From contig NZ_JAJUJJ010000002.1 of NCBI RefSeq assembly GCF_029265375.1, forward strand, positions 1-64,000: a DNA stretch of 64,000 bases, written 5' to 3'. This document shows positions 44,205 through 52,082 of the stretch, one piece after another; the stretch's first letter is position 1; each line of letters begins with the position of its first letter. Source of the DNA: Nesterenkonia sp. Lineage in GTDB: Bacteria; Actinomycetota; Actinomycetes; Actinomycetales; Micrococcaceae. Position numbers and translations under genes: made by a program. Below the pieces are notes generated by a model, which saw only the letters and a list, made by a program, of their open reading frames with translations, did not search any database and was not told where the DNA came from.

Positions 44205-45373
44205 CAGCACACCGCAGCGGCGGCGCACCGATCACCTACGCCTCCTCAGGGGTGGACGTGGAGGCCGGCGACCGTGCCGTGGAGCTGATGAAGGCCCATA
44301 TTGAGGCCACCCACACCCCGCAGGTGGTGGGCGGATTCGGCGGCTTCGCGGGCCTTTATGACGCCTCCGAGCTCAAGCGTCTGCCGCGGCCGCTGCTGGC
44401 CACCTCCACCGACGGGGTGGGCACCAAGGTGGCGATCGCCCAGGCGCTGGACAAGCACGACACCATCGGCTTCGACCTGGTGGGCATGGTGGTGGACGAC
44501 ATTGTGGTCTCCGGGGCGAAACCGCTGTTCATGACCGACTACATCGCCTGCGGGAAGGTGGAACCGGCCCGGATCGCCGACATCGTCTCCGGGATCGCCA
44601 AAGCCTCCGCAGAGGCCCGCACCGCCCTGGTCGGCGGGGAGACCGCCGAGCATCCGGGGCTGCTGGGTGAGGACGAGTACGACGTCGCAGGGGCCGCCAC
44701 CGGCGTGGTGGACGCCTCCGCGGTGCTGGGACCTGAGCGGGTACGGGCCGGGGATCTGGTGATCGGCATGGCCTCCTCCGGGATCCATTCCAACGGCTAC
44801 TCACTGGTCCGCCGAATTGTGAAGGAGGCGGGTTGGGCCTTCAGCCGGCATGTCCCCGAATTCGGACGCACCTTGGGCGAGGAGCTGCTGGAACCCACCC
44901 GGCTCTACACCCAGCCCTGCCTGGATCTCGTCACCGCGCTCAACGGTGATCCCGCTGAGGGCGAGATTTCTCCCGAGGCGCCCGTGCGCGGCTTCAGCCA
45001 CGTCACCGGAGGCGGTCTGGCCGCAAACCTGGCGCGAGTTCTTCCAACCGGCCTGCTGGCCACTGTGGACCGCTCCACGTGGGGGTGGCAGCCGGTGTTC
45101 CGCGTGCTCAGCAAGCTCGGCGGCGTGCCGCAGGCCGATGCTGAGCGGACCTGGAATCTTGGCGTGGGCATGGTGGCCGTGGTGGCCGCAGAGCAGGCTG
45201 ATGCGGCTATCGCCCAGCTCAACGCCGCGGGTCAGCGCGCCTGGGTGATGGGTGAGATCAGCCGCTACGACGCTGCTGACTCCCGTATCACTGCAGCTGG
45301 TGAGGACTTTGTGCAGGGCGCCAAGGGTGTCGACGGCGGCGGCGTGCTGCTGACCGGCTCCTACGCCGACTGA
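44201..45373 (+). CDS. purM: Phosphoribosylformylglycinamidine cyclo-ligase
   Basis: A 390-residue AIR synthetase (step 5 of IMP synthesis). Motifs: ITYASSGVDVEAGDRAVELM, STDGVGTK, GFDLVGMVVDDIVVSGA, LVGGETAEHPG, HVTGGGLAANLAR. It is translationally coupled to purF (4-bp overlap), the usual actinobacterial arrangement (Rv0808-Rv0809). Confidence 0.97.
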   Translation: MTAHRSGGAPITYASSGVDVEAGDRAVELMKAHIEATHTPQVVGGFGGFAGLYDASELKRLPRPLLATSTDGVGTKVAIAQALDKHDTIGFDLVGMVVDDIVVSGAKPLFMTDYIACGKVEPARIADIVSGIAKASAEARTALVGGETAEHPGLLGEDEYDVAGAATGVVDASAVLGPERVRAGDLVIGMASSGIHSNGYSLVRRIVKEAGWAFSRHVPEFGRTLGEELLEPTRLYTQPCLDLVTALNGDPAEGEISPEAPVRGFSHVTGGGLAANLARVLPTGLLATVDRSTWGWQPVFRVLSKLGGVPQADAERTWNLGVGMVAVVAAEQADAAIAQLNAAGQRAWVMGEISRYDAADSRITAAGEDFVQGAKGVDGGGVLLTGSYAD

Positions 45374-45444
45374 GGCTCCGGCTTTCTGTTCCGCCCCGAT
45401 GCGAGAACTGCGGCTCTCGGTGGATCGTTATTAATTTGCAATAG

Positions 45445-45454
45445 CAACATGTTG
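45445..45454. promoter_or_regulatory. AT-rich upstream region with CAACATGTTG palindrome
   Basis: A 10-bp perfect palindrome in an AT-rich stretch (about 45425-45475) upstream of the surface-protein gene, a possible operator or promoter zone. Confidence 0.3.
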
Positions 45455-45517
45455 TTTGCCGCTGCAATGTAGGTCATGCTGGTGGCACACCGTCTGTCGC
45501 CCAGAAGGAAGCCGCTC

Positions 45518-46282
45518 ATGACTGCCCCACTCCGCACTTCGATACTCTCAGCGCTGGCCGCCTTCGGGCTGTTCTTGGCCGGTTCAACGGCTGCCTCGGC
45601 GGCCGGTGAAGAGATCCCCTTTGACCTCCACGGCACCGTTGAAGGTCCAGAGATCACCTTCGAATGGGAGGAGATCCCCCAAGCCGAGGCCTACCAATGG
45701 ACCATTAATGTGGCGGGCACTGACGGCGTCTTCGACTCTGACGAAATTACCGAGACCAGCGCAGTCATCGACGTCGAGGAGATGGGTCTGGCCGGAAACG
45801 AACCAGAAGACTATCTGGAGATGGACCTGACGCTGGGCTTCGGTGTTGCCGGTGTCTTTGCTGACCCTCAGCAGTACTACGCCTTCGAGCAGCTGCGTTT
45901 CCAGCTGGTCCAGCTCGACGACGGTTCCTTCACCGTTGGCCCTCCTTATTCGGATCCGATGCTCAGCGAGGAGGAGGCTGAGGCGCACTTCGCCGAGCAC
46001 TTCACCGTGGTTGAGGATTCCGCAGAGACAGAATCTCCCACTACCGAGCCCTCCCCCACTACTGAGAGCCCCGAGCCCACCGAGGAGACCACCAGCGCTG
46101 AACCGGAGGAGACCAGCGCATCGCCCACACCACAGGAGACTGACTCTCCGGAGACAGCGCCGGCCAGCCAGGAGGACCCGCTGGGCGGCTGGGGCACTCC
46201 GCTGATGATCGGCCTGGGAGTGCTGGGACTGGTGCTCATCGGCGTCGGCATTGTCATGGCTGTCCGACGCGGGCGCGCCTAA
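45518..46282 (+). CDS. Secreted, membrane-anchored surface protein, unknown function
   Basis: A 254-residue protein with an N-terminal signal peptide (SILSALAAFGLFLAGSTAASA, cleavage probably after ASA), a ~120-residue acidic domain that looks like a beta sandwich (ITFEWEEIPQAEAYQWTINV resembles fibronectin III-like strands), a ~60-residue Thr/Ser/Pro/Glu stalk, then a transmembrane helix (PLMIGLGVLGLVLIGVGIVM) and an RRGRA tail. No LPXTG is present, so it is anchored by the helix rather than sortase. I do not recognise the family. The AGAAGGAAG site supports ATG 45518. Confidence 0.75.
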   Translation: MTAPLRTSILSALAAFGLFLAGSTAASAAGEEIPFDLHGTVEGPEITFEWEEIPQAEAYQWTINVAGTDGVFDSDEITETSAVIDVEEMGLAGNEPEDYLEMDLTLGFGVAGVFADPQQYYAFEQLRFQLVQLDDGSFTVGPPYSDPMLSEEEAEAHFAEHFTVVEDSAETESPTTEPSPTTESPEPTEETTSAEPEETSASPTPQETDSPETAPASQEDPLGGWGTPLMIGLGVLGLVLIGVGIVMAVRRGRA

Positions 46283-46662
46283 CGCGGTTGAGCGTACAAC
46301 TCACGGTCCACTTGCTTGAGGAAGATCCACAGCCGGGCTGCCGCCCAGGCGAACAGCATGCCGACTGGCAGCAGAGCCGTGCCCAGAATCGAGACGATCA
46401 GCTGCGCGGCTGTCTGTTCACCTAACAGGGGCGTCAACCGAGCGACAGAGATCAGCCCGTTGAATATCAGCGCGAACGCAGCGATGCCCATCAGTAGCCA
46501 GCTTCCGCGGCCGGGGTCGCCGAAGAGCCGATTCGCCCGCTGGGGCCAGGGGCGGCCGGTCTGACGCTGGCGCTGCCGCAGCAGTTCTTCGCGCTGAGCC
46601 ACAGTGATGTTGCCGGGCGTGACCGTGCGCTGTGTTGACTTGGGCTCATCTGCACGAGGCAT
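46279..46662 (-). CDS. Small two-helix membrane protein, unknown
   Basis: A 127-residue protein with a charged cytoplasmic N-terminus (ITVAQREELLRQRQRQTGRP) and two hydrophobic segments (SWLLMGIAAFALIFNGLISV and LIVSILGTALLPVGMLFAWA). AGGAGG six bases before ATG 46662 supports the start. Its stop overlaps the convergent surface-protein gene by 4 bp. No family recognised. Confidence 0.7.
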   Translation of the reverse strand: MPRADEPKSTQRTVTPGNITVAQREELLRQRQRQTGRPWPQRANRLFGDPGRGSWLLMGIAAFALIFNGLISVARLTPLLGEQTAAQLIVSILGTALLPVGMLFAWAAARLWIFLKQVDRELYAQPR

Positions 46663-46810
46663 GAAGGACCTCCTGCCTGCCACGCTAGGTGAGGCGCTGC
46701 CGCGTCACAAGGGGGTTATCCAGCAGGCATGGCTGAATGACGACGGCGGGGAGAAGGCACCCGCCCGCGGCGGCGAGGCACTTCATCGGCGACCCGCCGC
46801 CGGCCCCTCG

Positions 46811-46908
46811 CCACAACGGATGGGAACCAGTAGCAACCGCCCGCGAATCTCCCACCCGTTATGGCGGTTTTGACCGAAAATCCGGCCCGCTGTGCCACAA
46901 CGGATGGG
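46811..46908. repeat. Three copies of a 14-bp motif upstream of the nucleoside hydrolase operon
   Basis: CCACAACGGATGGG at 46811-46824 and 46895-46908 is identical; CCCACCCGTTATGG at 46851-46864 is the inverse complement with two transitions. The middle copy can pair with either flanking copy (12 of 14 bp). The last copy ends 32 bp before the operon's first start codon. Confidence 0.85.
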
Positions 46909-46940
46909 ACACAGTCATCTTCCGCGGCAGAATGGACTAA

Positions 46941-47978
46941 GTGATTCGGCTTTTTATTGACTGCGACCCGGGCATCGACGACGCCATCGCCCTGGGCTAC
47001 GCCCTCTGCCAGTCGGACGTGGAGATCACCGGTATCGCGGCCAGCGCCGGTAACGTCCCGGTGGATGCAGTCACCCGAAATGCGCTGGCCTGGCTGGAAC
47101 TCACCGGCCGCACCGACATTCCCGTCCACCGCGGGGCCGAGAACCCAGTAGCGCACCGCGCGGGCGACCCGGCTCCGATCTTCGCCGACGACACCCACGG
47201 TCCGCTGGGTGCAGGTCACGCAGTGCTGGATGAACCGACGACGACGGCGCATCAACTCTCCGCCGCCGAAGCCTGGGTGCAGACCGCCCGAACACATCCG
47301 GGTGAGGTGATCGGCGTCGTTCTGGGTCCGCACACCAATCTGGCACTGGCGCTACGCCTGGAACCGGAACTCCCCACCCTGCTGAAGCGGCTGTTCATCA
47401 TGGGCGGGGCCTTCAACTACCGCGGCAACACCCATCCGACCACCGAATGGAACATCACCTGGGATCCGGAGGCTGCCGCTGAGGTGTTCGCGGCCTTCGG
47501 AGCTCCGGGGACCCCGCTGCCGGTCATCGGCCCCATCGAGGCCACCGAGGCAGTGGTGATGACCCCGCAACTGTTGGGACAGATCACGTCCTCATCCTCA
47601 GCAGCACCCCGCTGGCGGCAATATCTGGGGCAGCTGGCTGAGGCACTGCGCTTCTACTTCGAGTTCCATGAATGGGACGGCCACGGCTACCTGGCGCAGA
47701 TCCATGACCCCTATGTGACCGCCGCGGCCATCGGCTGGGCACGAGCACAGACAGCAGATTCGCTCCCGGCCGCTGAACAGGAGATAATCCCGTGGGCGCA
47801 TACCGCAGATGCCGCCGTCGATGTTGAACTGATCGGCACCCTGACCCGCGGTGAAACGGTGGCCGATTGGCTCGGCCGCTGGAACCGGCAGCCCAATGCC
47901 ACCCTGATTCGCAGCCTGGATGCCTCGCAATTCTTGACGCACCTGGCCGAGACTCTGATGAGAGGACCTGACCAATGA
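46941..47978 (+). CDS. Nucleoside hydrolase (IunH superfamily)
   Basis: A 345-residue N-ribosyl hydrolase. The Ca2+-binding Asp cluster is intact, DCDPGIDDAIAL, at residues 7-18, and FIMGGAFNYRGN and HDPYVTAAAI complete the active site. It splits nucleosides into base and ribose in the cytosol. First gene of a five-gene operon with an ECF transporter and a YhhQ-like permease, each overlapping the next by 4-8 bp; that setting suggests its substrate is the imported nucleoside, possibly queuosine (as for clostridial QueK, which is in this superfamily). GTG start with weak GGAC upstream. Confidence 0.9.
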   Translation: MIRLFIDCDPGIDDAIALGYALCQSDVEITGIAASAGNVPVDAVTRNALAWLELTGRTDIPVHRGAENPVAHRAGDPAPIFADDTHGPLGAGHAVLDEPTTTAHQLSAAEAWVQTARTHPGEVIGVVLGPHTNLALALRLEPELPTLLKRLFIMGGAFNYRGNTHPTTEWNITWDPEAAAEVFAAFGAPGTPLPVIGPIEATEAVVMTPQLLGQITSSSSAAPRWRQYLGQLAEALRFYFEFHEWDGHGYLAQIHDPYVTAAAIGWARAQTADSLPAAEQEIIPWAHTADAAVDVELIGTLTRGETVADWLGRWNRQPNATLIRSLDASQFLTHLAETLMRGPDQ

Positions 47979-48841
47979 GTACCGACCCGACCTCTGGGCA
48001 GGGGTCCGCTGCAGCCGCGGCGGATCCCGGAGAAACCCAGCACACTGAATCCCTGTACCGACCGCTTCCTGCTCCCGCATGGACTCTGGCGGCCATCGCC
48101 GCCGGCTCCCTGGTCATCCTCGGCACCTATCTGTGGGTGCTGACCAGCCAGCCAGCCACGCTCGGCCAGGATCTGGGCCACACCACTCTGGGTGTGATGC
48201 TCGGCTATTTGACCGGCGCCGCTCTCATCGCCGCCGGCACACTCCCCCGCATTCCGCGCAGCGTCTACGCGCTCATGCCCGTCGCGATCGCTCTGAACAT
48301 CGTGGTGGGTCAGGTGGTGGGAACCCTCACGCCCATCCCGCTCTATCTGGACTCTCTGGGCACGGTAGTTATCGGCGTCATCGCCGGTCCCGCCGCCGGA
48401 GCCCTGACCGGCATCCTCAGCAACGTCATCTGGGGTGTGACCATCAACCCCACCGTCATCGCCTTCACCGCCGGCGCGGCGTTCATCGGTGCCGCCGCCG
48501 GCTGGGCCGCCCGCTCCGGCGCCTTCCGCGCGCTGTGGTGGGCCGTACTGGCCGGGGCCGTGGCCGGAGTTCCCGCCGGCGCACTGGGTGCACCCGTGGC
48601 GGCGTACCTGTTCGGCGGCGGACTTGGCGTGGGCACCGGCGGCGCCGTGGCCACTCTGCAGGCCGCCGGCCTGGAAATGCTGCACGCGACCTTCGCCCAG
48701 TCGGTAGTCAGCGACATCGCCGATAAGGCCATCATCTTTGCGCTGGCCTTTGCCGTGCTGTGGGCCCTGCCGCGCCGTATGCGCGGACGGTTCCCCTTCA
48801 CAGCGCATTCCTTCCGGCGCACCTCACCGCGCACCCGGTGA
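47975..48841 (+). CDS. ECF transporter S component
   Basis: A 288-residue membrane protein with about six hydrophobic helices after a ~45-residue polar N-terminus. It has the ECF substrate-specific features: LTPIPLYLDSLGTVVIGVIA, a typical S-component loop, and Ala/Gly-rich helices. It binds the small-molecule ligand; the type (not BioY, ThiT or RibU by inspection) is undefined. ATGA overlap with the nucleoside hydrolase and GTGA overlap with the T component point to a dedicated transporter. Confidence 0.85.
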   Translation: MSTDPTSGQGSAAAAADPGETQHTESLYRPLPAPAWTLAAIAAGSLVILGTYLWVLTSQPATLGQDLGHTTLGVMLGYLTGAALIAAGTLPRIPRSVYALMPVAIALNIVVGQVVGTLTPIPLYLDSLGTVVIGVIAGPAAGALTGILSNVIWGVTINPTVIAFTAGAAFIGAAAGWAARSGAFRALWWAVLAGAVAGVPAGALGAPVAAYLFGGGLGVGTGGAVATLQAAGLEMLHATFAQSVVSDIADKAIIFALAFAVLWALPRRMRGRFPFTAHSFRRTSPRTR

Positions 48842-49674
48842 CCACTCCCGACGGCGCCGGCAGCCCACGTTCTCTTAGGACGCCGGCGCCGACCGTGATG
48901 CACCCCTCCACCGAGCTGGTGCTGCTGGGCTGCGCCCTCCTGCTGGTCTACGGGGTGGCCTCACCGGTGGTGCCGGCGTCGGTCCTGGTGCTCTCCTGCC
49001 TGGGAGCGGTGCTCTCCACGCGGGTGCGCTTTGCGCGCTGGCTGGCGGCGCTGGTCGTACTGGCCGGTCCCATGCTGATCATGGTCGGCATCATCCAGGG
49101 GCTCTTCTATCCGGGAGAGGCCGTCACGGTGCTCTGGCAGGCTGGACCCGCCGCCCTCACGGTGGAGGGACTGGCGGTGGCGGCTCAGCTGTGGCTACGC
49201 GTGGCGGCCATGATTGCCCTGTGCGCCCTGCTGGCCTTCGCCTCTAACGCCTCGCGCGTGTTCGACGGCCTGGTGGGGCTGCGTCTGCCCCTGAGCGTGG
49301 CCTATATCTGCGCCACCGCCATGACCCTGGTGCCGCTGATCCGTCGTCGCACGTCCCAGGCTCTGGATTCCCGCGCGGCCCGTGGCTGGGCGACGGACCG
49401 GTGGACTATTCGGGTGCGCCTGCTGCCCGGGATCCTCGCCGGGCTGCTGACCACCTCGCTGGTCCAGCTGGATCAACGCCACGATGCGCTGGTGCAGCGC
49501 GGATTCGGCCGGCACCGTCATCCCACGCCGGCGCGGACCTACCGTAAGGCTACCGGCGAGCGCGCACTGCGGTGGGCGGCACCGGTGCTGAGCGTGGCTC
49601 TGGTCACCGCCTCCCTGACCGATGTTCTTGCGCTGCCCTCAGCAAGTGACCTCCTGGAGGTGCTCCGTGGCTGA
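48838..49674 (+). CDS. ECF transporter T component
   Basis: A 278-residue transmembrane protein (EcfT). Hydrophobic helices occupy residues ~25-150, and the cytoplasmic coupling helix carries the Ala-Arg-Gly motif (SRAARGWATD), which contacts the ATPases. GTG at 48838 is chosen for its 4-bp overlap with the S component; ATG at 48898 is an alternative. Confidence 0.85.
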   Translation: MTTPDGAGSPRSLRTPAPTVMHPSTELVLLGCALLLVYGVASPVVPASVLVLSCLGAVLSTRVRFARWLAALVVLAGPMLIMVGIIQGLFYPGEAVTVLWQAGPAALTVEGLAVAAQLWLRVAAMIALCALLAFASNASRVFDGLVGLRLPLSVAYICATAMTLVPLIRRRTSQALDSRAARGWATDRWTIRVRLLPGILAGLLTTSLVQLDQRHDALVQRGFGRHRHPTPARTYRKATGERALRWAAPVLSVALVTASLTDVLALPSASDLLEVLRG

Positions 49675-51295
49675 TCTTCCCTCTGCTCGCTCCGCCGGGT
49701 CCACCCCCCTGCTGCAGCTGCGCGGTGTGAGCTTCTGGTACCCGGAGGTGACATCCGACCACGCAACCGCGCCGGCTGCGCTGCAGGACGTCGCCCTGAG
49801 CCTGGCCGCCGGTGACGCCGTGGCCGTGCTGGGCCCCCAGGGGTCGGGGACCTCAACTCTGTGCCGTGCCGCCGCCGGGTTGCTGGCCGAACACGGGCGG
49901 CTCACCGGCAGCGTCACCGTCTGCGACGCTGCGCTCCCCGGTCAGGAGTCCGCTCAACCTGCCGGCGTCGCACCTGTGGCCCTGCTGGGCGATGATCCAG
50001 AGGCCCAGCTGACCGGCATGGCCTCGGTGATCCTGGATGAGATCCAGCTCCCGGGGCGACTGACCGGGCACCCGCTGTCCGAATGCGCGGCCCGGGCCCA
50101 GCAGGTGATGGAACTGCTGGGCATCGCTGAGCTTGCCGGCCGCCGGGTGGAGGAGCTCTCCGGAGGCGAGCGCCAGCTGACGGCCTTGGCCTCCCTGCTC
50201 ACGCTGGACCCGGCGGTCCTCATCCTGGATCAGCCCAGTCTCTCGCTCGACGCCGCGGCCCGGGCTCGCCTGCTCAACGCACTGCGGCAGCACTGCACGG
50301 CGGGTGGGGCCGTGCTGATCGCCGCCCACCAGTGGGACGAGGTGACGGCGTTCTGTCCGCGCACCCTGTTCCTAGAGGCCGGGTCGCTGCAGAACGCGTC
50401 ACTGACGAACACCGCGAAACGGGACGACGACGTCGCCCGCCTCCTCAGTCCGGCAGCTGTCGACGATGCCAGCACTGCAGCAAACCGCTCCTCACACAAC
50501 GCCGGAAGCCCGACTTGTGCCGCCCGCGGGGTGTGGGATACCACCGGGGCCGCAGCGTCCCCCACCATCGCAGAGGTTCCGGTCTCCGGGCCGTCCTCCG
50601 CACCGGGGTGGTCGCCCCTCCTGCAGACCCGGGGCCTGACCGTTGTCCGGGGCGGGAGCACTGTTCTGAATGGCGTAGACCTGTCCCTGATCCCGGGCAC
50701 CATCACGGGCGTGCTTGGTCCCAACGGAGCGGGGAAATCGACGCTGCTGCGTGCCGTGGCCGGGCTTCTGCCGAACAGAGCCACCGGCGCGGGGGCCACC
50801 ACGGTGTCTGGGACTGTCCTGGGCCCCGCCGGTGTGGACCTCACGAATCTGCCGGCCTATCAGCGCGCCGGCCACCTCGCCTGGGTGGGGCAGGATCCCG
50901 GGGTACAGCTCTCTGCCTTCACGGTGGAGAAGGAACTCTGGCAGACCCGCAGAGGTGAGGGGCGACGTCGTCGTGCACCCTCGGCGGACGAAGTGGCCGA
51001 GGTGCTCGAGCGCACCGGACTGTCCGAGCACGCCCAGACCCACCCCTATGACCTGACGCCTGCCCAGCGCAAGGATGTGGTGATTGCAGCGGCGCTGCTG
51101 CTGCAACCGCGCGTACTGCTGCTGGATGAACCCACCCTGGGCCGCGACGGGCCCTCGATGGAGCGGCTGACCCGTCTGCTGCGCGGCCTGGCGCATGCCG
51201 GCTGCGCGGTACTGCTGACCACCCATGACCATCGCTGGGCGCAGACGCTCTGCGACACCCTGATCACGCTGACCAAGACCCCGAGGACATCATGA
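49667..51295 (+). CDS. Fused ECF ATPase (EcfA-EcfA') with one dead site
   Basis: A 542-residue protein with two ABC domains. Domain 1: Walker A GPQGSGTST, with Thr62 instead of Lys (codon 49850-49852); signature ELSGGERQ intact; Walker B LILDQ, with Gln189 instead of Glu. Domain 2: Walker A GPNGAGKST (K357) and Walker B LLLDEPT (E488) intact, but the signature is LTPAQ (463-467). Thus only the composite site made of domain-2 Walker motifs and the domain-1 signature should hydrolyse ATP. GTG start at 49667 with GGAGG six bases upstream; overlaps EcfT by 8 bp. Confidence 0.9.
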   Translation: MADLPSARSAGSTPLLQLRGVSFWYPEVTSDHATAPAALQDVALSLAAGDAVAVLGPQGSGTSTLCRAAAGLLAEHGRLTGSVTVCDAALPGQESAQPAGVAPVALLGDDPEAQLTGMASVILDEIQLPGRLTGHPLSECAARAQQVMELLGIAELAGRRVEELSGGERQLTALASLLTLDPAVLILDQPSLSLDAAARARLLNALRQHCTAGGAVLIAAHQWDEVTAFCPRTLFLEAGSLQNASLTNTAKRDDDVARLLSPAAVDDASTAANRSSHNAGSPTCAARGVWDTTGAAASPTIAEVPVSGPSSAPGWSPLLQTRGLTVVRGGSTVLNGVDLSLIPGTITGVLGPNGAGKSTLLRAVAGLLPNRATGAGATTVSGTVLGPAGVDLTNLPAYQRAGHLAWVGQDPGVQLSAFTVEKELWQTRRGEGRRRRAPSADEVAEVLERTGLSEHAQTHPYDLTPAQRKDVVIAAALLLQPRVLLLDEPTLGRDGPSMERLTRLLRGLAHAGCAVLLTTHDHRWAQTLCDTLITLTKTPRTS

Positions 51296-52014
51296 GCACT
51301 CCTGTGACCCCCTTCGCCCAGGTCGGCAGCCGGTTCTACCCGACCCTGCTGGCGCTGCTGGCCGCGTTCTATCTGATCTCCAACATCGCCGCGACCAAGA
51401 CCATGGCCTTTGACCTCGGCTTCGCTGAATGGGTGGTGGACGGCGGGGTGTTCCTGTTCCCGCTGACCTATCTGATCGGCGGGCTGATCGCGGAAGTCTA
51501 CGGTTTCCGGGCCGCGTTCCGGGCCGTGCTGGTGGGTTTCAGTGTGATGGTCATCGGCGCGGTGGTCTTCGGTCTGGTCACCGCCTCTCCGGCCACAGAG
51601 GGCGCGTGGAATCAGGAAGCCTTCGAGATCCTCTTCGGCTGGGACGGGGTCTACCTGCGGATCCTGGTGGCCTCACTGCTGGCATTCCTGGCCGGACAGC
51701 TGGTCAATGCGGTGGTGATCGTCCGGATCAAGGCGCGCTTCGGCGAACGGAACCTCTGGGCACGGCTGATGTCGTCCACCGTCTTCGGGCAGATCGTGGA
51801 CACGTTCCTGTTCGGTCTGGTGGCCTTCAGCGCGTTCACCGCGTTCCTCGGGCTGGAGCCCATGATGAGCTGGGGCGAGTTCGGCAACTACCTGGTGCTG
51901 GGCGTGATCTACAAGTGCCTCATCGAATGGGTGCTGCTGCCGGTGACCTATGCGGTGGTGGGCGCGCTCAAGCGCCGCGAGCCCAGCTACCTGGGTGGGA
52001 GACCTAGCCGTTAA
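51292..52014 (+). CDS. YhhQ/QPTR-type queuosine precursor transporter
   Basis: A 240-residue membrane protein of the DUF165/YhhQ family, which imports preQ0/preQ1-type queuosine precursors. About six helices; diagnostic stretches are AFYLISNIAATKTMAFDLG, FPLTYLIGGLIAEVYGF and VDTFLFGLVAFSAF, with the conserved Glu of AEVYG. Coupled to the ECF ATPase gene by ATGA. Together with a nucleoside hydrolase and ECF system it supports a deazapurine salvage role for the operon. Confidence 0.9.
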   Translation: MSTPVTPFAQVGSRFYPTLLALLAAFYLISNIAATKTMAFDLGFAEWVVDGGVFLFPLTYLIGGLIAEVYGFRAAFRAVLVGFSVMVIGAVVFGLVTASPATEGAWNQEAFEILFGWDGVYLRILVASLLAFLAGQLVNAVVIVRIKARFGERNLWARLMSSTVFGQIVDTFLFGLVAFSAFTAFLGLEPMMSWGEFGNYLVLGVIYKCLIEWVLLPVTYAVVGALKRREPSYLGGRPSR

Positions 52015-52017
52015 AGA

Positions 52018-52054
52018 CCGGCCCGCACGCTTGTATCACAGGCGTACGGGCCGG
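52018..52054. terminator. Strong bidirectional terminator
   Basis: CCGGCCCG (52018-52025) pairs with CGGGCCGG (52047-52054), and ACGC (52027-52030) with GCGT (52042-52045). It begins 4 bases after the yhhQ-like stop and lies before the convergent hyuB end. Confidence 0.8.
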
Positions 52055-52082
52055 ACTACAGGCGACCCTGGCTTCCAGAAGC

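Noticed and set aside
47975-51295. Cobalt/nickel, biotin or riboflavin ECF transporter
   Set aside because: The S component does not show CbiM, BioY or RibU features, and the operon partners are nucleoside- and deazapurine-related.
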